This document shows positions 15,801-21,870 of a DNA stretch of 28,400 nucleotides, piece after piece. The notes under the pieces were generated by a model, which was not told the origin of the DNA, searched no databases, and worked only from the letters and a program-made list of their open reading frames with translations. The position numbers and the translations under genes were made by a program. Numbering within the stretch: the first letter of the stretch is position 1; the number at the start of each line of letters is the position of its first letter. Origin of the DNA: an uncultured Oscillospiraceae bacterium (GTDB lineage: Bacteria; Bacillota; Clostridia; Oscillospirales; Oscillospiraceae); NCBI GenBank assembly GCA_934572325.1, contig CAKTKT010000024.1, positions 1 through 28,400 on the forward strand. Reading direction: 5' to 3'.

Positions 15801-15829
15801 TGGACGTTCCTTTCCCGACCTCTTATAAT
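15801..15829 (+). promoter_or_regulatory. Promoter of the LytTR-DUF3021 pair
   Basis: TGGACG (15801-15806) and a perfect TATAAT (15824-15829) are 17 bases apart; AAGGAGG follows at 15841-15847. A small palindrome, CGAC-N5-GTCG, at about 15779-15791 lies just upstream of the -35 and could be an autoregulatory site. Confidence 0.65.
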
Positions 15830-15854
15830 ATAGCCGTGGTAAGGAGGTAATCGG

Positions 15855-16295
15855 ATGAAGATAGAAATCAAAATCGACGAGAGCTGTACCGAGCCGAAAA
15901 TCACCGTTGTGACAAGCAGAGTAACCGATGAAATAAACGAGCTCGTAAAGAGGCTTTCGGCAGAGCAGGCTCAAATGATAGCCGGCTTTGCAGACGAGCG
16001 GGCGACGGTGCTTGAGCCAAGCCGGATTTATCGGGTCTACGCCTCGGACGGCAAGGTCTGTGCCGAAACGGAAAACGGCGCTTATCTTCTCCGCCTGCGG
16101 CTGTATGAAGCGGAGCAGCGCCTTGCGAACAGCGCTTTCGTGCGCATATCCAACAGCGAGATCATAAACCTTAAAAAGGTCACGGGCTTTGATCTCAGCT
16201 TTGTCGGGACGATATGCGTTTCTCTCTCAAACGGAACGGTTACTTATGTTTCGCGGCGGTATGTTTCAAAAATCAAGCAAATATTGGGAATATGA
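15855..16295 (+). CDS. LytTR-domain DNA-binding transcriptional regulator
   Basis: A 146-residue stand-alone LytTR protein without a receiver domain. The N-terminal half is short and charged. The LytTR fold covers about residues 50-146: EPSRIYRVYASDGKVCAET, then YLLRLRLYEAEQRL, FVRISNSEIINLKKV (the F-x-R-x-x-S-x-x-x-N motif) and a final SNGTVTYVSRRYVSKIK strand-helix. Such short regulators usually sit next to a DUF3021 membrane protein, which is the case here, and the pair typically controls its own operon. AAGGAGG precedes the ATG. No histidine kinase or autoinducer gene adjoins, so the membrane partner is the likely signal input. Confidence 0.92.
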   Translation: MKIEIKIDESCTEPKITVVTSRVTDEINELVKRLSAEQAQMIAGFADERATVLEPSRIYRVYASDGKVCAETENGAYLLRLRLYEAEQRLANSAFVRISNSEIINLKKVTGFDLSFVGTICVSLSNGTVTYVSRRYVSKIKQILGI

Positions 16296-16305
16296 GGTGG
16301 TATCA

Positions 16306-16776
16306 ATGAAAAAGGAAATTATAAAGCGCGGACTGCTCGGAGTGCCAATAGGGATCGCCATCGGGTTTGTGATCACTCTGTTTATCTCCGTCTGCATTGG
16401 GGACGGCTCTTTCTACCCTGTCACGCCGGAGCTTATCGACACGATGGGAAGCGAGCTGAACGCAGTCATTTTGCAGACCGTTCTGTGCGTGCTCATGGGC
16501 GCGGGGCTTGCGGCGGCGTCTGTGATATGGGAGCTTGACTCGTGGAGCTTTGCCAAGCAAAGCGGCATATACTTTCTGATTGTCAGCGCTATTATACTGC
16601 CGATCGCCTATGTCGCAAATTGGATGAAGCACTCCGCCCTCGGCGTTCTCACCTATGCGGGCGCTTTCGCTGCCGCTTTCGTTGTGTTCTGGCTCTTCCA
16701 GTATTTTAATTGGAAGCACAAGATAAAGAAAATGAATATCCGGATCAGCAGCGAGAACGGGCGGCAGCGAGATTAG
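16306..16776 (+). CDS. DUF3021 family membrane protein
   Basis: A 156-residue integral membrane protein with four predicted helices and a basic C-terminal tail, matching DUF3021 in size and in its MKKEIIKRGLLGVPIGIAIG start (family consensus: a basic N-terminus followed by G-x-x-x-G-I/V). It lies 10 bases downstream of the LytTR gene; GAGGTGG overlaps that stop and serves as ribosome binding site. DUF3021 proteins are thought to act with their LytTR partner, probably by holding it inactive at the membrane until a signal arrives; that mechanism is known for few members. An in-frame start at 16189 inside the regulator was rejected. Confidence 0.9.
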   Translation: MKKEIIKRGLLGVPIGIAIGFVITLFISVCIGDGSFYPVTPELIDTMGSELNAVILQTVLCVLMGAGLAAASVIWELDSWSFAKQSGIYFLIVSAIILPIAYVANWMKHSALGVLTYAGAFAAAFVVFWLFQYFNWKHKIKKMNIRISSENGRQRD

Positions 16777-16821
16777 GGCAGGGATCAAATCACATAGCTT
16801 TATGGCGACAACATAACGCAA

Positions 16822-16875
16822 AGCCGCCTGTTGTGCTTCCCTTGTGAGGAAAGCACAACAGGCGGCTCTTTTTTG
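16822..16875. terminator. Terminator between DUF3021 and the 111-residue gene
   Basis: A long stem of about 19 bp (16822-16840 with 16848-16867, one bulged base) is followed by TCTTTTTT on the plus strand. It ends the LytTR-DUF3021 unit. On the minus strand the flank after the stem is only mildly T-rich, so it may also serve the converging gene at 16883 less efficiently. Confidence 0.88.
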
Positions 16876-16882
16876 TCCGGGT

Positions 16883-17218
16883 TTATGCCGGCTCGTAGGA
16901 GCGGCTCATCTCGCTGCCCTCGGCGTCATACTCGACATTCTCCATGAGCGCCGGATCGACGCGGCTGCGCTTTTTCACGACGAGCCCCTGCCCCTTGTTG
17001 TTGAACACCCATATCTTATAGCCGGGGTACTGCGGGTCGGGCTTCTGGAAAACAGTGGTATCGTTCAGACGGCAGAACTTTGCCCGCCCCTCCGCCGTGT
17101 CGAGAAGATCGCCGGGACCGTTATAGTAAAGCTCGTCCTGTACGGCTTGCTTTTTAAATTCCTCCCACTCCTTGTCGTCGCTCCATTTGATGTCGTTGGG
17201 CTGTATCGGCTGTGTCAT
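16883..17218 (-). CDS. Hypothetical 111-residue soluble protein
   Basis: Not recognised. It is an acidic, hydrophilic 111-residue protein rich in aromatic residues and without signal peptide or membrane helix. The N-terminus (NDIKWSDDKEWEEFKKQAVQ) looks like an amphipathic helix; the middle has DPQYPGYKIWVFNNKGQG and a basic KKRSR patch, suggestive of a small beta domain. The gene is real by context: an AAGGAG lies 8-9 bases upstream of ATG 17218 and a near-perfect promoter is present. It stands alone on the minus strand between two plus-strand units. Confidence 0.75.
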   Translation of the reverse strand: MTQPIQPNDIKWSDDKEWEEFKKQAVQDELYYNGPGDLLDTAEGRAKFCRLNDTTVFQKPDPQYPGYKIWVFNNKGQGLVVKKRSRVDPALMENVEYDAEGSEMSRSYEPA

Positions 17219-17259
17219 TGCATAAGCTCCTTACGTCTGAATATTTGAGATATGCCCTG

Positions 17260-17288
17260 ATTTTATCACGGTATGGCTAAAATAGCAA
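17260..17288 (-). promoter_or_regulatory. Consensus-like promoter of the 111-residue gene
   Basis: On the minus strand TTGCTA (17288-17283) and TAAAAT (17265-17260) are 17 bases apart, with a TGA extension before the -10. Transcription would start near 17253, leaving a short leader of about 35 bases. Confidence 0.7.
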
Positions 17289-17341
17289 TCCGCATTTCAT
17301 TTCTGACGCCGTTATTCCGCCGAATCTGTATGAATTAACAA

Positions 17342-17370
17342 TTGCTTTTTTCGGCGCTATGTAACATAAT
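17342..17370 (+). promoter_or_regulatory. Promoter of the phosphofructokinase gene
   Basis: TTGCTT (17342-17347) and CATAAT (17365-17370) are 17 bases apart; AGGAGG follows at about 17386-17391, just before ATG 17400. Confidence 0.6.
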
Positions 17371-17399
17371 ATATCATGAAGTAATAGGAGGTATCGGCA

Positions 17400-18488
17400 A
17401 TGAAAAGAATGACTCGCGTTGCCCTCATCACCAGCGGCGGCGATTGTCAGGGTCTCAACGCGGCGATACGCGGCATTGGCAAGGCTCTGTTTGAGAAGCT
17501 TGAAAATAACGTTGAAATATTCGGTATGTACGCGGGATACCGCGGGCTTGCCGACGGCGACTATAAGTTTATGGAGCCGAAGGACTTCTCCGGCATACTC
17601 ACCGAGGGCGGCACCATCCTCGGCACCTCGCGCCAGCGCTATATACCCGGCAAGGACATCATCGACGAGGACGGCGAGAGCATGATCCCCGCCATGCGCG
17701 ACACCTACAACCGCCTCAACCTCGACTGCCTTGTCATCATGGGCGGCAACGGCACGCAGAAGAGCGCCAAGCTCATCGCCGATGCGGGCATGAACGTCGT
17801 CACCCTGCCCAAGACCATCGACAACGACATCTGGGGCACGGACACGACCTTCGGCTTTCAGAGCGCGGTAAATATCGCCACGAATGTCATTGACTACATC
17901 CACTCCACCGCGTGCTCACACGGGCGCACCTTCGTTGTGGAGCTTATGGGGCGCGATGCGGGCTGGCTGACGCTGCACGCGGGCATCGCCAGCGGCGCGG
18001 ACGCCATACTCATTCCGGAGATACCCTACGACGTGAACAAGGTCGCCGAGCTTATCGCCCGCCGCGACAGAGCCGGACGCGGCTTTTCCATCATCGCGTG
18101 CGCCGAGGGCGCGGTATCCGTGGACGATGTGAAGCTCGACGAGGAGGCAAGCCGCAAGAAGAAGGAGAACAGCCACTACCCCACCGTGTCCTATGCGCTC
18201 GCGGCGGAGCTGGAGGCGCTCACCGGACAGGAGACCCGCGTGACCGTTCCCGGGCACTATCAGCGGGGCGGTCCCCCCTGCCCGTATGACCGCGTGCTCG
18301 CCACGCGCTTCGGCACAGCCGCCGCCGATCTCATCATCAACAGGCAGTACGGGCGCATGGTCGCCATCCAGAACGGCGAGATATGCTCCATCCCGCTCGA
18401 CGACGCCGCGAGCAAGACGAAGTTCCTGCCCGTTGACCACCCCATCATTCAGGTCGCGCGCGACATCGGCATCTGCATGGGCGACTGA
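17400..18488 (+). CDS. pfkA: 6-phosphofructokinase
   Basis: A 362-residue glycolytic phosphofructokinase converting fructose 6-phosphate to the 1,6-bisphosphate. Motifs in order: TSGGDCQGLNAAIRG (phosphoryl-donor loop), MGGNGTQKS (115-119), PKTIDNDIWGTD (137 onward, catalytic D141), FGFQSAVN, VELMGRDAGWL and PGHYQRGGPP. Position 118 is Gly, as in ATP-dependent enzymes, while K138 is a residue shared with pyrophosphate-dependent ones. This Gly/Lys combination is found in the longer ATP-using 'group III' branch, so ATP is the better guess. The Mg-binding Asp of E. coli PfkA is Asn here, a feature I believe is common to this clostridial branch. It has its own promoter, and a small hairpin (18489-18510) follows the stop. 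Confidence 0.92.
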   Translation: MKRMTRVALITSGGDCQGLNAAIRGIGKALFEKLENNVEIFGMYAGYRGLADGDYKFMEPKDFSGILTEGGTILGTSRQRYIPGKDIIDEDGESMIPAMRDTYNRLNLDCLVIMGGNGTQKSAKLIADAGMNVVTLPKTIDNDIWGTDTTFGFQSAVNIATNVIDYIHSTACSHGRTFVVELMGRDAGWLTLHAGIASGADAILIPEIPYDVNKVAELIARRDRAGRGFSIIACAEGAVSVDDVKLDEEASRKKKENSHYPTVSYALAAELEALTGQETRVTVPGHYQRGGPPCPYDRVLATRFGTAAADLIINRQYGRMVAIQNGEICSIPLDDAASKTKFLPVDHPIIQVARDIGICMGD

Positions 18489-18494
18489 CGCGGC

Positions 18495-18523
18495 GTAACA
18501 TTTCGCCGCGGACTGCGTATTAT
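18495..18523 (+). promoter_or_regulatory. Candidate promoter of the small double-glycine-leader gene
   Basis: GTAACA (18495-18500) and TATTAT (18518-18523) are 17 bases apart. The -35 lies inside a 7-bp hairpin (CGCGGCG/CGCCGCG, 18489-18510) directly after the pfkA stop, which could cut read-through from pfkA or regulate the promoter. Confidence 0.45.
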
Positions 18524-18554
18524 ACGACAGCGACACGGAAACGAGGTATACGCA

Positions 18555-18785
18555 ATGTCACTTTTGAAGAAAAACGCCGTTGACGACGGCGCGCTCGGCG
18601 GTGTTACCGGCGGTGCAGGCGGCTACATGAACATGAAGCTCGACCGTCTGAAGAAAGAGTTTGTCAAGGCGTGCAAGGCGCGCAGGATGACCACCATCAT
18701 GGAGATCCTTGGCGAGCTTCAGGCGCGCGGCTGCTACGGCTGGGCGCGGGAGACCGCCGTAGAGCACGGCATAACAAGCATATAA
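18555..18785 (+). CDS. 76-residue protein with a double-glycine leader motif
   Basis: A small protein of unknown function. Residues 9-20 (VDDGALGGVTGG) fit the double-glycine leader used by peptidase-containing ABC exporters: Gly-Gly at -2/-1 (G19-G20), Val at -4, Leu at -7, Val at -12, with acidic residues before. Cleavage would release a 56-residue peptide, AGGYMNMK onward, with a cationic helix (LKKEFVKACKARR), two cysteines (C40, C60) and a C-terminal ARETAVEHGI segment. It could be a bacteriocin, a signalling peptide or an intracellular helical protein with a chance Gly-rich N-terminus. No exporter or immunity gene is in view. GAGG (18543-18546) lies 8 bases upstream of the ATG, and a hairpin follows. 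Confidence 0.7.
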   Translation: MSLLKKNAVDDGALGGVTGGAGGYMNMKLDRLKKEFVKACKARRMTTIMEILGELQARGCYGWARETAVEHGITSI

Positions 18786-18798
18786 CGCCGCACGATGA

Positions 18799-18830
18799 AG
18801 CGCCTCCGGAATGTTCCGGAGGCGCTGTTT
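18799..18830 (+). terminator. Hairpin terminator after the small gene
   Basis: AGCGCCTCCGGAA (18799-18811) and TTCCGGAGGCGCT (18814-18826) form a perfect 13-base inverted repeat followed by GTTT. The U-tract is short, but position and strength suggest a terminator. Confidence 0.7.
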
Positions 18831-18897
18831 CGCGTCTATGCAGAGTTTGCCGAAATAGTACGAGTCTCTGTGAAATAGAATGAACAGAGGTGAGAAA

Positions 18898-19599
18898 ATG
18901 CTGGACACGGCGATACTACTGCTGATGAACGGTCTGCTGATGACGCTGAGGATAGCGCCGGGGGATTCGTTTCCCAAGCCGCTGGAGGCGGAGGAGGAGC
19001 GGAAATGCCTTGCGCTCTGGGCGGAGCGCGGCGACGTCGAGGCGCGCAACAGGCTCGTTGAGCACAACCTGCGGCTCGTGGCGCACATCATGAAGAAGTA
19101 CTACACCCAGACAGACAGCATCGACGACCTTATCTCCATCGGCACGATAGGGCTCATAAAGGGCGTCAACACCTATCGCGCCGACAAGGGCGTGCGCCTT
19201 GCGACCTATGCCAGCCGGTGTATTGAAAATGAGATACTCATGTACTTCCGCTCGCAGAAAAAGACGGCGGGAGATATGAGTCTGTCGGACGCGCTGGACG
19301 TGGACAGCGACGGGAACGGGCTTTCGGTGATGGACGTCGTCGCCTGCGAGGACGACATGGCGGACGTCATCGGCAGCGAGGAAATATGCCGCACCCTGCG
19401 CGAGCACGTGGAGCACGAGCTGACCGAGCGGGAGAGCGCGGTGATCACACTGCGCTACGGGCTAGGCGGGGCAAAGCCCCTGACCCAGCGCGAGACCGCA
19501 AAGCTCTGCGGCATAAGCCGCTCGTATGTATCGCGCATAGAAAAGCGCGCGCTGGAGAAGCTGCGCGCGGCGCTGGGGGAGGACGCGAACCCCGGATAA
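18898..19599 (+). CDS. sigK: RNA polymerase sporulation sigma factor SigK
   Basis: A sigma-70 family factor of 233 residues, the late mother-cell sporulation factor by similarity. The N-terminus is hydrophobic (LDTAILLLMNGLLMTLRI), matching the membrane-binding pro-sequence that SpoIVFB removes from pro-SigK. FPKPLEAEEERK follows, then region 2 with RNRLVEHNLRLVAHI, DDLISIGTIGLIKG and ATYASRCIENEILM, and region 4 with RYGLGG and LTQRETAKLCGISRSYVSRIEKRALEKL. These phrases are characteristic of SigK; SigE is the nearest alternative. The gene is whole, with no skin-type interruption. ATG 18898 has GAGG at 18887-18890. Its presence shows that the lineage has sporulation machinery. Confidence 0.92.
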   Translation: MLDTAILLLMNGLLMTLRIAPGDSFPKPLEAEEERKCLALWAERGDVEARNRLVEHNLRLVAHIMKKYYTQTDSIDDLISIGTIGLIKGVNTYRADKGVRLATYASRCIENEILMYFRSQKKTAGDMSLSDALDVDSDGNGLSVMDVVACEDDMADVIGSEEICRTLREHVEHELTERESAVITLRYGLGGAKPLTQRETAKLCGISRSYVSRIEKRALEKLRAALGEDANPG

Positions 19600-19615
19600 G
19601 CGAAGAGAGACCGCC

Positions 19616-19647
19616 GATTGCCGCAGAGCCGAGGCTCTGCGGCAATC
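19616..19647. other. Strong palindrome after sigK
   Basis: A perfect 15-base inverted repeat (19616-19630 with 19633-19647) lies between convergent sigK and the Cna-B gene. No T-run follows on either strand, so it is a terminator-like stem that may depend on other signals. Confidence 0.6.
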
Positions 19648-19673
19648 GCGTGTGCGCGGCGCTGCGCGGGATA

Positions 19674-20732
19674 TTATTTCGCTTTTCGTCGGAGCGCGGC
19701 GAGGCACAGCGCAAGCCCCGCGCCCGAAAGCACTGTCACAGCCGCCCACAGCGCAAGCCCGCGCGCGTCCGCAGTCTTGGGTATCGCCGGAGCGGGCGTG
19801 GGCGCAGGCGTAACCGTCGGCGTCGGCGCAGGGGTAGAGGTAGGCTGGGCGCTCGGCGAGGGCGACGGTATCGGCAGATCCGTGGGTGTCGGCGTGGGCG
19901 CTGCCGTTGGCGTGGGTATTGCCGTCGGCGTGGGTGCTGCCGTCGGTGTGGGCGTTGCAGTGGGGCGCGCGTCGGCGGTGTTCGTTATCTCCGCCGCCTG
20001 TGCCTCGGTCTTGACGAGTGTGCCGGCATAGAATAAGCTCCACGCATTGGTCTGGGCAAACTCTATCACAGCGCCGCCGCTATCCTCGCGTATACTGACG
20101 CTTCCGGACGAAAATTCAGCCGGAAGCCCGCTTTGAAACTCCGTGTTCGTCTCCGCGAGCGCCTTGCCGAAGCCTTGAAGCCCTGCGGCGTTTATCTTAT
20201 CGAGCAAGCGGGCGCGCTCGGTGTCCGTGAGCGTATCGCGCGTCCAGACGTAATAGCTGCCGCCCTTGTTCGCCGCGACGAGGTTGGACGCGCCGAGAGC
20301 GTAGCTCGGCTCGCTCGCGGGCGTTATCTTGCCGCCCCAGTTGAACGCCAGCACGTCCGCGAGCTTCGGCTGGCGCGTCACGGCGGAGCTGTAGCCCGCG
20401 ACGGCGGGCTCTGCCACGGTGTAGCTTATCGGCTCACCGCGCTCGTTGTAAACCGGCACAGGTCCGACGCTGCCCGTCCAGCTCCCGTCCGGCGCGGCGT
20501 TCGCCGCCGTGAGCGTGAGCGTTGCATACTCCGCGCCGTCGGCGAGTATCGTAACCGTGACGGACTGCGCCCGCTCGCCTTCGGGTACAGAGCCGTGCTG
20601 CCACGTTTTGCGCACGGTGATGTAGTCCCCGCCGTCGGCACAGGCGCACGCAGGCATAACGAGCGCCGCCGCCATGGCGAGCGCGGCGATGCACAGCCCC
20701 AGCCGCGCCGCCCGCGTTTTCATTGTTTTCAT
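19674..20732 (-). CDS. Cna-B domain surface protein with sortase-like anchor
   Basis: A 352-residue exported surface protein. A basic, hydrophobic signal peptide (about 1-32) precedes one Cna-B domain (about 37-115) with the usual ITVRKTW start (isopeptide Lys probably K42) and VPVYNERGEPISYTVAE. A middle region (about 120-250) with SYYVWTRDTL, INAAGLQGFG and NAWSLFYAGTL resembles a module often found beside Cna-B domains. A Thr-Pro linker (256-314) crosses the wall. The tail has IPKTAD (317-322), a membrane helix and RRKAK, a variant LPxTG-type sorting signal. GGAGG lies 8 bases before ATG 20732. The probable role is adhesion or a pilus-like accessory. No sortase is in the window. Confidence 0.85.
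   Translation of the reverse strand: MKTMKTRAARLGLCIAALAMAAALVMPACACADGGDYITVRKTWQHGSVPEGERAQSVTVTILADGAEYATLTLTAANAAPDGSWTGSVGPVPVYNERGEPISYTVAEPAVAGYSSAVTRQPKLADVLAFNWGGKITPASEPSYALGASNLVAANKGGSYYVWTRDTLTDTERARLLDKINAAGLQGFGKALAETNTEFQSGLPAEFSSGSVSIREDSGGAVIEFAQTNAWSLFYAGTLVKTEAQAAEITNTADARPTATPTPTAAPTPTAIPTPTAAPTPTPTDLPIPSPSPSAQPTSTPAPTPTVTPAPTPAPAIPKTADARGLALWAAVTVLSGAGLALCLAALRRKAK
19791..19967 (-). repeat. Thr-Pro-rich coding repeat
   Basis: Codes for residues 256-314 of the Cna-B protein, built from PTPTAAPTPTAI-type units. The DNA is an imperfect tandem repeat of GT-rich units on the plus strand (GTGGGCGTGGGT and relatives) and is prone to length change. It is a wall-spanning linker, not a CRISPR array. 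Confidence 0.85.
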
Positions 20733-20885
20733 GTGCTTTTCCTCCGATATATCCGTTGTGTATCTGCGCAGTTATTTTGCGCACTGTCGGAAGAAAAATA
20801 CATTTTATTAAAAAATATCATTCCCGTGTAACTTTTTTCTGAGACAAACGTATTAAATAAAAAGCACTATACGGAGGCAGACAAA
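20733..20885. promoter_or_regulatory. Divergent promoter region between the Cna-B and CPBP genes
   Basis: An AT-rich 153-bp gap that must hold two divergent promoters. Two TGCGCA palindromes 7 bases apart lie near 20773-20792 on the Cna-B side and may be an operator. I could not place convincing -35/-10 pairs on either strand. Confidence 0.35.
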
Positions 20886-21827
20886 ATGAACGAAAAGCTC
20901 TCCGCGCCGTCCGCAGCGGGCGCGGTCGTTAAGAAAATACTCTCTCTGCCGCTGCTCTGGCTTGCGGCGCTGGCAATGCTGTTTGTCGGACAGATCGGCT
21001 TTTCCTGCTTTACGGCGCTCGCCGTCCGTCTGTACCCCGCGCTGGCGGAGAACGACGCATGGATAACCGCCTCCGGCTATCTGGATTTTCTGGGCATATG
21101 GATAGTCGTGCTGCTGGTGCTCGTGCTCATCCCGAAAAACCGCCCCATCCTCGGCGCGCTGGGCAGCGGGGTGCGCGGCAACACATGGCGCAATGTCGGC
21201 GTCGGGCTTGCGATAGGCGGCGGCACGAACGTGCTGTGCGCCGCGATCGCAATGCTCAATGGCGACATCCGTCTGTACTTTGATTCGTTCCGCCCCGTGT
21301 CGTTCGTGCTCATTTTCATTGCAGTGTTCATCCAGTCCTCGGCGGAGGAGGCTCTATGCCGCGGCTTTCTATATCAGCGCCTAATGCGCACATACCGCTC
21401 GCCGGTCGCGGCGATACTCGGCAACGTGCTGTTTTTCGCGGCGCTGCATCTGGCAAACCCCGGCGTGTCCGCGCTCGCCGTTGTCAATCTCATCCTCTGC
21501 GGGCTGCAATTCTCGCTGGCGATGTATTACTTCGACAGCTTCTGGTGCGCCGCGGCGATACACGCCGCGTGGAACTTCACGCAGAACATAATCCTCGGCT
21601 TGCCCAACAGCGGCAACGTCATGCCCTACGCCGTGTTCAAGCTCGACGCGGGCAGCGCCGCGAAGAGCTTTGCCTATGACCCCGCGTTCGGCATAGAGGG
21701 CACGGCGATGGCCTGCGCGGTGGAGATCGCCGTATGCGTCTGTCTCGTCCTCTATGGCAGACGGCGCAGCGCCCGCCCCACGGACATCTGGGCGGCGGAG
21801 ACCGCCGAGGGCGCAGACGCGCAGTAA
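20886..21827 (+). CDS. CPBP family intramembrane metalloprotease
   Basis: A 313-residue membrane protein with about eight helices and the Abi/CAAX protease (CPBP, PF02517) core. E154-E155 begin EEALCRGFLYQRL (motif 1, EExxxR), H188 lies in FFAALH (motif 2) and H226 with N230 in HAAWNF (motif 3). Members cleave membrane proteins or act in bacteriocin self-immunity and surface-protein processing; the substrate here is unknown. GGAGG (20873-20877) lies 8 bases upstream of the ATG. The M13 peptidase gene follows after 43 bases, so it probably starts a three-protease unit. The gene diverges from the Cna-B protein gene. Confidence 0.88.
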   Translation: MNEKLSAPSAAGAVVKKILSLPLLWLAALAMLFVGQIGFSCFTALAVRLYPALAENDAWITASGYLDFLGIWIVVLLVLVLIPKNRPILGALGSGVRGNTWRNVGVGLAIGGGTNVLCAAIAMLNGDIRLYFDSFRPVSFVLIFIAVFIQSSAEEALCRGFLYQRLMRTYRSPVAAILGNVLFFAALHLANPGVSALAVVNLILCGLQFSLAMYYFDSFWCAAAIHAAWNFTQNIILGLPNSGNVMPYAVFKLDAGSAAKSFAYDPAFGIEGTAMACAVEIAVCVCLVLYGRRRSARPTDIWAAETAEGADAQ

Positions 21828-21870
21828 AAGAGAAGCCATAAATTTTAAATAATATATAAGGAGCAAGCAT

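Noticed and set aside
18853..18881. Possible sigma-E-type promoter before sigK (AAATAGT, 14 bases, AATAGAAT)
   Set aside because: It would fit known sigK control, but transcription would begin inside the ribosome binding site at about 18888, and the -10 match is partial.
19616..19647. Intrinsic terminator for sigK
   Set aside because: The stem is excellent but there is no T-run on either strand, so I list it only as a palindrome.
19791..19967. Repeat array resembling a CRISPR
   Set aside because: The units are short, irregular and without spacers; they encode the Thr-Pro linker of the Cna-B protein.
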